From contig NZ_CP021109.1 in NCBI RefSeq assembly GCF_002119725.1, forward strand, positions 1,860,001-1,924,000: DNA of 64,000 bases. Reading direction: 5' to 3'. Below are positions 34,533 to 43,857 of this stretch, piece after piece (the stretch's first letter is position 1; every line of letters begins with the position of its first letter). Both the position numbers and the translations under genes were made by a program. The notes under the pieces are model-generated. The model was not told the DNA's origin. It saw only the letters and a list, made by a program, of their open reading frames with translations, and did no database searches. This stretch comes from Bordetella genomosp. 9 (GTDB taxonomy: Bacteria; Pseudomonadota; Gammaproteobacteria; Burkholderiales; Burkholderiaceae_B).

Positions 34533-36680
34533 ATGGCAACTGCCGGATCGATCGTTTTGGATCTCCTGCTGCGCACGGGTAGCTTCGAGACTGATGCCCA
34601 ACGTGCGTCCAAAGCCGCCGAAAAGAACTTCAAGGCGATGCAGAAGCAGGCAGAGGCCAGCGCGGCCGCGATCACGAGGGCTTTCACGGGAATTTTCGCG
34701 GGTGCGCTGTTTGGGATCAGCGCTGGGAGCGTCTTCGGAAAGTTCATCGAAGAGACAAAGAACGCGCAGAACGAGCAGGCTCAATTGGCCGCCGTCCTCA
34801 AGTCCACCGGCCAGGCAGCGGGGTTCACGATTGCCAAGCTAAACCAGATGGCAAGCGACTTGTCATCCCAAAGCGTTTTCAGCGAAGGAGATATAAACCG
34901 GGCGCAAACCCGGCTGCTCTCGTACACAGGGATCGTAGGAGAAACGTTCCCGCGGGCGATGCAAGCCGTCATCGACACCGCTCAGCGCATGGGGATGACG
35001 GTGGAGCAGGCCGCGGAGACGGTTGGGCGGGCGCTGGATATTCCAAGCCAAGGCCTTTCCTCGCTCTCGAAGCAGGGCTTCCGCTTCACCGACGAGCAGA
35101 AGCAGCTCGTTGAGCAGCTGGAGAGGACCGGGAAGACTGCGCAAGCTCAGGCGGTCGTCCTTGAAGCCCTCGAATCGTCTTACGGTGGGGCTGCTGCTGC
35201 CGCCCGAGAAACGCTCGCAGGGGCTCTCCAGGCGTTGCAGAACCAGATCGACGACTTAATGACTGGGGAAGATGGGTCAGTCGATGGCCTCACTCGGTCT
35301 ATCAACAGTCTTACAGAAACGTTAGGGTCCGACGATACCAAGCAGGCATTTGCGAACTTTACCTCGTGGCTTGCCGATATGGCACGTCAGGTTGTGACTG
35401 CGGCTGGCGTGATCAACTCATCGTCTCTGTGGGGCTGGCTGCAGGTTGGGGGTGACGAGCAGGACAACCCAGATCGCGCTATCGCGGAACTTGACGAGAA
35501 GATCGCCAAGCTGCAGCAGCTGCGGGAAGACCTGGACCCCGGAAAATCGTTCACCAATAAGGTGAATGATGTGCTCTTTGGCGACGTCGCAGACCTGGAC
35601 AGGCAAATTGCAGCGGCTCAGTCTAAACGCGCCGCGTTGCTGGTGTATCAGAGAAACGCGCCGAATCCCTATGCTGGCGTGGGAGAGACCGGCGCCGGCA
35701 CGGTGACTATGCCGACGGTTCACACAACCGCCAGTGCTCCGGGAAAGGGCAACGCAGGAGTCGATCAGGGGCAAAAGCTCATCGACCAACTGCAGAAGCA
35801 GATCGCCCTGACCGGCGAATTGACGGAGCGCCAGAAGCTACAGATCCAGATCCAGCAGGGGTACGTCTCGTTCCAGACGCAGAGCCAGCAGGATCAAGCC
35901 CTTGCGCTGGCCGATACCCTGGACTTCATCAAAGAGCAGAACGACGCCTACGAGCAGACGCAAAAGACGCTTCAGGATCTGTCCAAGGTCGATCAGGACA
36001 CCACTGACCAAATGGGGCAGTTCGCCATCCAGGCTGCTCGAAACATTCAGGACAGTTTGGGTGACGGGTTGTATGACTTGCTGACGGGCAATTTTGACAA
36101 CATCGGCAAGAGTTGGGCAAACACGATCCTAAAGATGGTGGCCGACGCCCAAGCCGCGCAACTCGGCAAGGCGCTGTTTGGAGACTACGACAAGTCCGGC
36201 CAGATCGGCGGGTTGATCGGCAAGGCGTTTGGATCGCTGTTCGGTGGCCCGTCCATCAGCCCGAACCAGACTGGTAGCTTGGCGGGGATCACCAACGTAG
36301 GGCCTGCCACCGGGAGTTTCGATGGTCTGAGCTACACCGGCTTTGCGGATGGTGGCTATACCGGCCCAGGCGGGCGGAACGACGTCGCGGGGGTCGTGCA
36401 TGCTGGCGAATACGTCATCAATGCGGACGCTACACGCAAGCTGGGCTTGGGTTTCCTGAACCGCCTGAACGGTTACGCGAACGGCGGTTATGTGGGCAAC
36501 CCGCCCCCTGCCTCTGGTGGCCCTAATGTGCAGGTGAATCTGACGAATCAAAGCAGCGCAAACATTGAGGCGACGCAGAGCAGCGCTCGCTTTGACGGAG
36601 AGCGATACATCATTAATGTCCTTTTGAAGGACAAGATGAAGAACGGCCCGGTGAGCCGCGCGTTTGCAGGAGGGCGGTGA
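34533..36680 (+). CDS. Tail tape measure protein
   Basis: 715 aa, the longest helical protein in the tail module. It has coiled-coil N-terminus (TDAQRASKAAEKNFKAMQKQ), a hydrophobic Gly/Ala segment (about residues 46-75, FTGIFAGALFGISAGSVFGKF), Gln/Lys-rich coils in the middle, and a lambda gpH-like C-terminus (FADGGYTGPGGRNDVAGVVHAGEYVINADATRKLG). It sets tail length and probably inserts in the membrane at DNA entry. Confidence 0.93.
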   Translation: MATAGSIVLDLLLRTGSFETDAQRASKAAEKNFKAMQKQAEASAAAITRAFTGIFAGALFGISAGSVFGKFIEETKNAQNEQAQLAAVLKSTGQAAGFTIAKLNQMASDLSSQSVFSEGDINRAQTRLLSYTGIVGETFPRAMQAVIDTAQRMGMTVEQAAETVGRALDIPSQGLSSLSKQGFRFTDEQKQLVEQLERTGKTAQAQAVVLEALESSYGGAAAAARETLAGALQALQNQIDDLMTGEDGSVDGLTRSINSLTETLGSDDTKQAFANFTSWLADMARQVVTAAGVINSSSLWGWLQVGGDEQDNPDRAIAELDEKIAKLQQLREDLDPGKSFTNKVNDVLFGDVADLDRQIAAAQSKRAALLVYQRNAPNPYAGVGETGAGTVTMPTVHTTASAPGKGNAGVDQGQKLIDQLQKQIALTGELTERQKLQIQIQQGYVSFQTQSQQDQALALADTLDFIKEQNDAYEQTQKTLQDLSKVDQDTTDQMGQFAIQAARNIQDSLGDGLYDLLTGNFDNIGKSWANTILKMVADAQAAQLGKALFGDYDKSGQIGGLIGKAFGSLFGGPSISPNQTGSLAGITNVGPATGSFDGLSYTGFADGGYTGPGGRNDVAGVVHAGEYVINADATRKLGLGFLNRLNGYANGGYVGNPPPASGGPNVQVNLTNQSSANIEATQSSARFDGERYIINVLLKDKMKNGPVSRAFAGGR

Positions 36681-37030
36681 TGGCAGTGCCTGACTTCCCT
36701 CCCTATGCGTGCATCCAACTTGACGGGTACAGCGAATCGGCCGATTTTGGCGTGATTCGGTCGGAAATGGACGGGCTGGCGAAGCAGCGCCCGCGGTGGT
36801 CCAAACCCATCGTGACGCGTACCGTCAAGGTGAAAGTGGGCGATAGGGCGAACAAGTTAGCTTTTGACGCTTTCGTAAGAAATGACTTGGCGGGCGGATC
36901 TGGCTGGTTCAATTTCACGGACCCGGTGGATGGGGTGACGAAGCAGGGCCGGTTGGTAAGCGGAACGGTCCAGTGGAGCACGCCCGGCCGAATTTGGTTC
37001 TTCAACGCACAAATTGAGAGCATAGGTTGA
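36680..37030 (+). CDS. Minor tail protein M-like, stop supplied by IS end
   Basis: 116 aa: MAVPDFPPYACIQLDGYSES ADFGVIRSEMDGLAKQRPRW ... GSGWFNFTDPVDGVTK ... WFFNAQIESIG, a gpM-like tail-tip protein. The ATG shares a base with the tape-measure stop. Its TGA (37028-37030) lies within the TTGA terminal sequence of the inserted IS element, so the original C-terminus was probably a few residues longer. Confidence 0.8.
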   Translation: MAVPDFPPYACIQLDGYSESADFGVIRSEMDGLAKQRPRWSKPIVTRTVKVKVGDRANKLAFDAFVRNDLAGGSGWFNFTDPVDGVTKQGRLVSGTVQWSTPGRIWFFNAQIESIG

Positions 37031-37110
37031 CATCCTCCCCGCCCTGAAGGGCGGGGATTCCCACTTCACCGAAGCCAGCCAATGCGCACTTACATGCACA
37101 CAGGACTTAC
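37027..37110 (-). ncRNA. Predicted omega RNA (reRNA) of TnpB
   Basis: In TnpB systems the guide scaffold spans the tnpB 3' end and the right-end hairpin, with the guide formed by flanking DNA. Here that flank reads CCTATGCTCTCAATTTGTGC (minus strand, 37026-37007), part of the phage M-like gene. The 5' boundary cannot be fixed from sequence. Confidence 0.6.
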
Positions 37111-38223
37111 AGCTTCTCCATGGGCTGACACCGCCAGTCCGGCGGCCAAAACATTGCGGGCGGCGTTTATGTCACGGTCGTGGATTGATCCACATTCCGG
37201 ACATACCCACTCACGCACGCTGAGCGGCATCTTTGGCATGGTGTATCCACAATCAAAGCAACGCTTTGACGACGGATACCACCTGTCGATGCCTATCAAT
37301 TCACGCCCGTACCAGCGGGCCTTGTATTCCAGTTGCCGAACGAATTCAGACCAGCTTGCATCGCTGATAGCCTTCGATAGGCAACGGTTCTTCTGCATGT
37401 TCGACACGGACAAGCTCTCAATGGCGATCACTTGGTTCTCGTTTATCAGCCTGGTTGATAGCTTGTGCAGGAAGTCCCTGCGAGCGTCCGCGATCTTCGC
37501 ATGCACACGTGCAACTTTGAGCTTTGACTTCTCTCGGCGGTTCGATCCTTTGGTCTTTTTGGCGAGCCGCCGCTGTAGCTTCGCCAGCTTCTTTTCGTAC
37601 CTGCGGAACGTGTTTGGTGCAGCGACCTTCTCGCCAGTAGAAAGGATGGCGAAGTGAGTAAGTCCAAGATCAACGCCAACCTTTCCATTCGAGGCGGGCT
37701 TCTTGGCGACCACATCGTCGCAAAGCAGGCTCACGAAGTACCGCCCGGCGGAGTCCTTGCTGACCGTCACGGTTGTGACCTTGGCGGCCTTCGGTATCTG
37801 GCGCGACCATCGAACGGCCAGCGGTTCGCTCATCTTCGCCAGCTTGAGCGACCTACCATCCCACTTGAACGCGCTTGTCGTGTACTCCGCCGATTGAGGT
37901 CCATTCTTCCGATTGAATTGCGGGTAGCTGGCGCGCTTGGCAAAGAAGTTGGCGAATGCGGATTGCAAGTGGCGAAGCGACTGCTGGACAGGGACGCTGG
38001 ACACTTCGTTGAGCCAAGCGTATTCGGGCTGCTTTTTGAGCGCCGTAAGTGCCGCAGAAGTTTCGTGGTATCCGATGCGCTCCTGCCGCTGCATCCATGC
38101 ATCCGTCCGAAGACGAAGCATGTAGTTGTAAGCAAAGCGAGCGCAGCCGAACGTCTTGGCAAGAATCATTTCTTGCTCAGACGTCGGATAGAACCTGAAC
38201 TTGTACGCTCGCTTGATTTCCAT
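37090..38223 (-). CDS. tnpB: TnpB RNA-guided nuclease
   Basis: 377 aa. RuvC-like nuclease acidic residues: D185 (KVGVDLGLTH), E269 (VIAIESLSV) and D349/D351 (IHDRDINAARN). Zinc finger: C322-x2-C325 and C341-x2-C344 (CFDCGYTM, CPECG). The N-terminus is MEIKRAYKFRFYPTSEQE. All catalytic positions are present and the frame is intact. A TATAAT box (38235-38230) lies six bases before the ATG, implying a near-leaderless mRNA. It works with an omega RNA read from the right end. Confidence 0.93.
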   Translation of the reverse strand: MEIKRAYKFRFYPTSEQEMILAKTFGCARFAYNYMLRLRTDAWMQRQERIGYHETSAALTALKKQPEYAWLNEVSSVPVQQSLRHLQSAFANFFAKRASYPQFNRKNGPQSAEYTTSAFKWDGRSLKLAKMSEPLAVRWSRQIPKAAKVTTVTVSKDSAGRYFVSLLCDDVVAKKPASNGKVGVDLGLTHFAILSTGEKVAAPNTFRRYEKKLAKLQRRLAKKTKGSNRREKSKLKVARVHAKIADARRDFLHKLSTRLINENQVIAIESLSVSNMQKNRCLSKAISDASWSEFVRQLEYKARWYGRELIGIDRWYPSSKRCFDCGYTMPKMPLSVREWVCPECGSIHDRDINAARNVLAAGLAVSAHGEAVSPVCM

Positions 38224-38348
38224 TCACACATTATACTTGATCTGTGTAAAGATAGCCAGCTAAACGGAGGATGTGAGAGGAAGGGGCACGCTTCGCGTGC
38301 CGCGCTATCCCTCCCCGGCATGAATGCCGGGGTCTCGCGCGCAGAACG

Positions 38349-38825
38349 ATGAGCCGCCAGTTTTCCGCCAATGGCCGGCGCCAGCTCCTAGCTACGAGTG
38401 CCGACGAAAACCTCCTTGTGTGTCTGGAGATCAGCCATCCTGACCTCTCGATTCCGATCCGGGTCGTCCGAGACACCCAGGATCTAGTAGCGCGCGGGAA
38501 CGTGTACACCGCCTGCCCGTTCGATATCACGCTGCCTGACGACATCGAAGGGCAAATCCCCCAGGCGACGATTCAAGTCGATAACGTTGGGCGAGAGCTA
38601 ACGGAATGGCTGGAGTACAGCCGCGGCGGGCAGGGGGCGAAATGCCGAATCATCACCCTGTTTCGGTCCGACCCCGACGTGTTCGAGACGGACATGACGC
38701 TGGATCTCACCGGGATGAAAATCGACAACCTGAAGGTGTCTGGAAACCTAGGGTTCATCAACACGTTGGGGCAGGTCGCGGTGGTTAAGACGTTCACCCC
38801 TAAGACGGCTCCTGGGCTATGGTGA
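38349..38825 (+). CDS. Minor tail protein L-like (DUF1833)
   Basis: 158 aa: MSRQFSANGRRQLLATSADE NLLVCLEISHPDLSIPIRVV ... FDITLPDDIEGQIPQATIQV DNVGREL. DUF1833-type tail-tip hub protein. Its ATG may once have overlapped the M-like stop as cgATGAgc; the IS now separates the two. Confidence 0.8.
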   Translation: MSRQFSANGRRQLLATSADENLLVCLEISHPDLSIPIRVVRDTQDLVARGNVYTACPFDITLPDDIEGQIPQATIQVDNVGRELTEWLEYSRGGQGAKCRIITLFRSDPDVFETDMTLDLTGMKIDNLKVSGNLGFINTLGQVAVVKTFTPKTAPGLW

Positions 38826-38901
38826 GGTTCACCGATGCCAAAACTGAACATGGCGGAAAAAAGTTGGACGTGGTAAATATGCCGGCGTTCTGGGAGGGCA
38901 T

Positions 38902-39501
38902 ATGCGATTGATCTTTGTTGCAGTCCTGGCCATTGTCTTGAGCGGATGCGCCAGCAAACATCCGCCTCTGAGCCGGGAAGAATTTTTGAAGGTGAGCCAG
39001 CGGGTGTACGACGGGAAGACGCCGGAGCAGGTTTTTGCGGCTGCTGAGAAGTTGTTCCGCCTTGCTGACGGGAATGACTTCACTTACACCTATTCTCAGG
39101 ACGGGATGACGGCGCAGCGGCAATGGTCTTTCTATTTCGTCTTGGCTGCTGGGTTCGGCGCGGACACTTGGACCATAAAGACCTCCCAGGATGGCGTAGC
39201 GACTAAGGTATCCGTTGACGTTTCCACAACGTCAAGCCAAGCACTCGGGCCAACGTTGGTAGGGAACTACAGTGGAACTTCCCTCTACGACCTGTTTTGG
39301 TCTCGCCTCGACTACTTACTCGGCCAATCCAATCATTGGATGACGTGCGAGGAATCCAATCAACGGATCAAGGATGGGGTCGTGTGGGGCTCAAATGACC
39401 CTTTATGCGATAGCGTTACGGTCAACGATGATGTGCCGGAAGAACTTCGGGGGGTCTTGGTGAAGCAGAAGCCCTCACGACCGAATCCCAATCCAACGTA
39501 G
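38902..39501 (+). CDS. Prophage lipoprotein (moron)
   Basis: 199 aa. Signal peptide MRLIFVAVLAIVLSGCASK with lipobox LSGC and lipidated C16; the rest is hydrophilic with no recognised domain. It interrupts the L-K tail gene order and carries its own terminator, the hallmark of a moron. An exported lipoprotein expressed from a prophage may alter the host envelope or exclude other phages; that is inference. Confidence 0.75.
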   Translation: MRLIFVAVLAIVLSGCASKHPPLSREEFLKVSQRVYDGKTPEQVFAAAEKLFRLADGNDFTYTYSQDGMTAQRQWSFYFVLAAGFGADTWTIKTSQDGVATKVSVDVSTTSSQALGPTLVGNYSGTSLYDLFWSRLDYLLGQSNHWMTCEESNQRIKDGVVWGSNDPLCDSVTVNDDVPEELRGVLVKQKPSRPNPNPT

Positions 39502-39522
39502 AAGTATTCAAACGATGCTTAT

Positions 39523-39547
39523 AGCCACCTCTAGGGTGGCTTTTTTT
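39523..39547 (+). terminator. Terminator of the lipoprotein gene
   Basis: AGCCACC (39523-39529), loop, GGTGGCT (39535-39541) followed by a run of seven T. Lies 20 bp after the stop codon. Confidence 0.85.
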
Positions 39548-39560
39548 ATGCCTGGGAAAA

Positions 39561-39947
39561 ATGCACTGGTCTGATCGATACGTCGGCTTGCCATACATAC
39601 CGGAGTCAGGGGACTGTGCCGCGCTGGCTGCCCGGGTGGCTAGTGAAGTGCTGCGCATTGATTGCGCATTGCCGACCGCTCACGCTACGACGCTGCGCGA
39701 CCAAGCGAAACAGATCATGGATTGCCGCGACTCGTTGGCGATACGAGTCGCCCATCCCGTAGATGCCCATCCGGCCTTGTTCGTCGGTCGGGGTAGGACA
39801 TGCCATATCGGGGTGGTGTGCGTCATCGATTCCCAAGTGTGGGTTCTGCATGCAGACCAAGGTGCGGGGTTCGTAGTTCGTGAGCGCCTTCAATCCATGA
39901 CGCAGCCCCATCGTTTCCGCCTGGAAGGGTTCTACAAATGGCTGTGA
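39561..39947 (+). CDS. Tail assembly protein K-like (NlpC/P60)
   Basis: 128 aa. Catalytic Cys in ESGDCAALAARVAS and His in RTCHIGVVCV fit an NlpC/P60 peptidase as in lambda gpK, which degrades peptidoglycan at entry or processes the tail tip. It overlaps the tip protein by 10 bp. Confidence 0.75.
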   Translation: MHWSDRYVGLPYIPESGDCAALAARVASEVLRIDCALPTAHATTLRDQAKQIMDCRDSLAIRVAHPVDAHPALFVGRGRTCHIGVVCVIDSQVWVLHADQGAGFVVRERLQSMTQPHRFRLEGFYKWL

Positions 39948-42900
39948 GCGACCTGCCGTCTCTGGTCAGTATCCCGCATCCATTGGTTGCTGACGAGCGG
40001 GCTCTATGTTTCGCTGAATTTCTGCCTCGAGAGACGTTGCGGGCATACATCGAGCGTACAGGCGTCGTGGTGGCGAAAGGCCCCGTGGCGGTCTGGCACA
40101 ACGGCTACCGCGTCCCAGACGATCTTTGGGACCGACTCATCCCGCGCAGGGGCGACCAGATCATTATCAGGGCCCGCGCACAGGGCGGTGGTGGCGGTAA
40201 TAAAGTGCTGCGCACTGTGGCTCTGGTGGTGGTAGCCATCGCGTCAGCGGGCGCGGCGTCAGCAGCGTCTACCGCCGCACTCTCGGCAGGAGCATCGACC
40301 GCCGGCGCGACCGCAGTGGGCGCCGCCGTGTCGGCGGCGGTAATGATCGGCGGCTCTATCCTAGTCAACGCTTTGATCCCCCTGCCTAAGCCAAATCTGG
40401 CGACCACAGCGGATGGTAGCGTCGATAACTCCCCGAGCTATCAAATCCAGGCATCGCGCAATACCGCCCGGCAGTGGGAGCCCATGATGTTGGTCATGGG
40501 CGGACCAATCAAGGTTGTGCCCGACCTTGGGAGTAACCCGTCTACCAGCTACGTTGGCGATGATCAGTACCTGTCTCAAATTTTCCATTTCGGGCTGCAG
40601 ACCGATCTGGTGATCGACGATGTGCGCATCGGGGATACGCCGATCTTCGATTTCCAGGGCGTGCAGATGGAGCGGTCCGGGCCGGACGGTGTGATCACAC
40701 TCGCCCCGGATAACGTCGATACCATCCAAGGGTTCGATCTGAATCAACCTGACGGGTGGAACAGCAGGACGACGCCGGTTGACACCAACTACTTCGAGAT
40801 CGAAGTGGCCACGGTGTGCTATAGCCTGGACACCATGACCGGCAAGTTCCTGCCGCGGACGGTCGAGTTCCAGATCGAGTATCGGAACGTCAACAGCGAA
40901 ACATGGACCCCGTTGGGGTCGTACACGGATCCGGTCTACGCGACCCACTATTGGGCGCTTGGCGTCTATGAGGTACCGAACTACGACAGCTCAACGATCG
41001 CCGACGCCACATGGCACCAAGTGGCGTACGGATCGCTCAATCCCAACGATCATGTGAACGGGGAGAGGTACCAAGTATGTGAGTCCTGGGGCGGTGGCGA
41101 CTACGGGACGGTTATCTCGTGCAAGACCTACGAGTGGAGGTGGCTGCCGCACCCTTTCCAACTCGGCAGGCCCTGGCAGGGAATCGCGCCTGACCCTCTG
41201 ATCCAGTATGTCACGACCGAGGGCAACCGTCTCACCGGCGACTCGAACAAGCCGGTCCGGCAAACGTACTCGGCGTCTGTCCCGCTGGGGCAATACGAGA
41301 TCCGCGTTCGCAAGATCTCGGAAGACCTAAACACCAACACCGATTCAAACGTCACTTCCGTTACCCAGATCAGGGCCTATCAGTACACGCCGACCGATTA
41401 CAGCGATCAAGTCAGGCTCGCCGTACGCATTCGCGCGACTTCGCAGCTCAATGGGCCGATTGATGAGTTGTCGGCAACATGCTGGGCGATGTGCAACCAG
41501 TGGGACGGGACGAAATGGGTATACGGGCCTACGCGTAACCCGGCATGGTGGTTCCTATGGTTTGCGCTCGGCAAGCGAAACTCCGCCGGGGAGAAGGTAT
41601 ACGGCGCCTGCATCCCGGAATCGCAGATCGATATCGAGAGCATCAAGGCGTGGGCTGCCTACTGCGATCTGATGGGGTGGAAGTTCGATTACATCCTCGC
41701 CCAGAAGATGAGCGCGCATGATGTGCTGACGTTGATAGCCAGGGCGGGACAGGCTTCCTACACGTGGCAGTCGGGCAAGCTCGGGGTTATATGGGACGCA
41801 GCGAACCAACCTGTCGTGGCGATGATTGGCCCGTACAACATCAAGGCGGGGACGTTCGAGGTCAGCTATGTCGATGGGACTGTTGACGAGATCATTGGAA
41901 ACTTCATCAACAAGGACCGGAACTGGCAAGCAGACCAGGTGAGGGTGCGTGTGCCAGGCGCACCGATCCTCAACAACCCGCAGACTTTCGATTTGGAGGG
42001 GATCGTAGACGCGGGGGTGGCGGGGCGAGTGGTCAACCTGCTGGCAGCCAGCCAAAACTTCCATCGCCGCCGGGTCACGTGGGAAATGGATATTGAGGGA
42101 TACATTGCCACCCGCGGCGATGTGGTGCAGCTGTCTCATGATCTGACAGTTTGGGGGTACGCGGGACGGCTGGTAGGCGGGAACAGATCTGTCCTGGTTC
42201 TGGACAGGACGGTGCCGATCAACGGGACGGGGTTTTTCCAGCTGCGAGGGCCGGGTAACCAGATGGTCATGTTGTCGGTCTCAGGCATCGGTGATACGGA
42301 CACCTTAACCATTCTTAACCCTGCTGCACTTACGTCCTTCCCAATGCCGGGAGACCAAGGCTATGAGGATGTGCCAGCCTTGGACTGGGCTTGGCAGTTT
42401 GACCTACTTCAGACCCCGGGACGCAGGCTAAAAATCGTCTCTGTGCAGCCGACCAACGACGATGGCGTGCGATTTGAGGCGGTGGACGATTCTATTGACT
42501 ACTACAACTCAATAAACAACCCCTTCATCTACGCGCCGCCGCGTGACGGGGCCTTGCTTCGTGGTGTTGTGCTCGCCCTGGCGTTCGAAGAGACGATCCT
42601 TAACGTCAAGTCCGATGTGATCGAACTTCGATTGGATTGGGTTGTTTCGGCTACTTCAAAGGTTAGGATCGACTATCAGGTCAACGGGGTAGCTTTTCCA
42701 TCCGTAAGCACATCGGACCGATATTTCACTCTGCAGGCCCACACGGGAGATTCCGTGAGCGTGACCGTAACGCCCGTTGGCGTTACTGGACTTGGGATCG
42801 CAAAATCTGGGACCTGGACCATAGTAGGTCTTGCCGCGCCGCTTCCGCCAGTGACTGGGTTAACCAACGTTTTCCGTGATGGTTTGACTTGGCTGTCTTG

Positions 42901-43855
42901 GATGCGTGTTGATGATATCCGGGAGCCGTCATATGAGATACGCCTCGGACCGACTCAGACGAATGCTCGCGTGATTGGCGTTACGGAATCGCTAGAGTCG
43001 CTGGCAGTCGGTAACGGCCTCTATTGGGTCTTCGCGCGATTCACCCTCTCGAATGGCGCTGTCATTTACGGGCCTCCTGACAGCATTCTGATCGCCGGTG
43101 CGACGCTAGTCCGCAATGTACTCGTCGCTCAAGATGAGGCCCCGAAGTGGGACGGAACCCTCTCTGACGGGGCGTATGTCTATGACGGAAAGCTGACCCT
43201 GGCACCGCAAGGTGACATCCTGGGCTTGGCCGATGTGCTCGCGGAGCAGGACATCCTTTGGTACGGCGGTCCAGCGTCGAGCGGCATCTACACCAATGCG
43301 GAGGCGGAGCAGGTCGATATCGGGTACGTGACTCCGGTGAGAGTCGATTTTGATATCGAAGTGGAAGCACGGAACATCACGGCTGACATCATGATCGTGC
43401 CTGACATTTTCGCGGTCGCCGACGTTCTAAACGGGTCGGACCTGCTGAAGATTACGGTCACGCCCCAGATCCGGACCGCTGTTGTTGAGGGAGACTGGAC
43501 GGAATGGCGGAACTATGTTCCGGGGCTCGTCAACGCGCGCTATTTCGATGCGCGGGTGCTGATTGCCACATCGGACCCTCTCATCATTCCTTTCGTAAGC
43601 AAGTTCGAATGGACGATTGACGTGCCAGATCTGCTGCAGCGCGCGGAGGGGGTGGCCATTCCGGTAGGCGGGATGCGTATCACCTACGCCAAAAGGTTCC
43701 ATGCAGTGCCGAACGTGCAGGTCACGATTCTCGACGCTCTGAATGGTGACCGCGCTGTGTTGATCGACTCGGACGATGAAGGGTTCGACATTGAAGTCAT
43801 AAACGGCTCTACCTCGGTGGAGAGGAAAATCAACTGGATATCTCAGGGATTCTAA
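39938..43855 (+). CDS. Tail tip host-specificity protein (I-J type)
   Basis: 1305 aa. The N-terminal 130 residues look like a gpI-type domain (ubiquitin-like segment, RRGDQIIIRARAQGGGGGNK, then an Ala/Gly-rich hydrophobic span). The gpJ-like body follows, starting NLATTADGSVDNSPSYQIQA SRNTARQWEP and LVMGGPIKVVPDLGS, with fibronectin-like beta domains toward the end. It replaces separate I and J genes and should form the central tip that contacts the host receptor. Confidence 0.85.
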   Translation: MAVSDLPSLVSIPHPLVADERALCFAEFLPRETLRAYIERTGVVVAKGPVAVWHNGYRVPDDLWDRLIPRRGDQIIIRARAQGGGGGNKVLRTVALVVVAIASAGAASAASTAALSAGASTAGATAVGAAVSAAVMIGGSILVNALIPLPKPNLATTADGSVDNSPSYQIQASRNTARQWEPMMLVMGGPIKVVPDLGSNPSTSYVGDDQYLSQIFHFGLQTDLVIDDVRIGDTPIFDFQGVQMERSGPDGVITLAPDNVDTIQGFDLNQPDGWNSRTTPVDTNYFEIEVATVCYSLDTMTGKFLPRTVEFQIEYRNVNSETWTPLGSYTDPVYATHYWALGVYEVPNYDSSTIADATWHQVAYGSLNPNDHVNGERYQVCESWGGGDYGTVISCKTYEWRWLPHPFQLGRPWQGIAPDPLIQYVTTEGNRLTGDSNKPVRQTYSASVPLGQYEIRVRKISEDLNTNTDSNVTSVTQIRAYQYTPTDYSDQVRLAVRIRATSQLNGPIDELSATCWAMCNQWDGTKWVYGPTRNPAWWFLWFALGKRNSAGEKVYGACIPESQIDIESIKAWAAYCDLMGWKFDYILAQKMSAHDVLTLIARAGQASYTWQSGKLGVIWDAANQPVVAMIGPYNIKAGTFEVSYVDGTVDEIIGNFINKDRNWQADQVRVRVPGAPILNNPQTFDLEGIVDAGVAGRVVNLLAASQNFHRRRVTWEMDIEGYIATRGDVVQLSHDLTVWGYAGRLVGGNRSVLVLDRTVPINGTGFFQLRGPGNQMVMLSVSGIGDTDTLTILNPAALTSFPMPGDQGYEDVPALDWAWQFDLLQTPGRRLKIVSVQPTNDDGVRFEAVDDSIDYYNSINNPFIYAPPRDGALLRGVVLALAFEETILNVKSDVIELRLDWVVSATSKVRIDYQVNGVAFPSVSTSDRYFTLQAHTGDSVSVTVTPVGVTGLGIAKSGTWTIVGLAAPLPPVTGLTNVFRDGLTWLSWMRVDDIREPSYEIRLGPTQTNARVIGVTESLESLAVGNGLYWVFARFTLSNGAVIYGPPDSILIAGATLVRNVLVAQDEAPKWDGTLSDGAYVYDGKLTLAPQGDILGLADVLAEQDILWYGGPASSGIYTNAEAEQVDIGYVTPVRVDFDIEVEARNITADIMIVPDIFAVADVLNGSDLLKITVTPQIRTAVVEGDWTEWRNYVPGLVNARYFDARVLIATSDPLIIPFVSKFEWTIDVPDLLQRAEGVAIPVGGMRITYAKRFHAVPNVQVTILDALNGDRAVLIDSDDEGFDIEVINGSTSVERKINWISQGF

Positions 43856-43857
43856 GC

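Larger units (their letters stand above)
37027..38339 (-). mobile_element. IS200/IS605-family element with tnpB only
   Basis: About 1.3 kb inserted between the M-like and L-like genes. Right end (low coordinates, minus orientation): hairpin CCCCGCCCT-GA-AGGGCGGGG (37037-37056) and a terminal TCAA on the minus strand (TTGA at 37027), as in IS608/ISDra2 ends. Left end: hairpins GGCACGC-TTC-GCGTGCC (38285-38301) and CCCCGGCAT-GA-ATGCCGGGG (38313-38332). No tnpA is present, so movement would need a transposase in trans. The left boundary is approximate. Confidence 0.88.

Noticed and set aside
37027-38339. tnpA transposase gene in the IS element
   Set aside because: Only tnpB occupies the element; remaining DNA is end hairpins, too short for TnpA.
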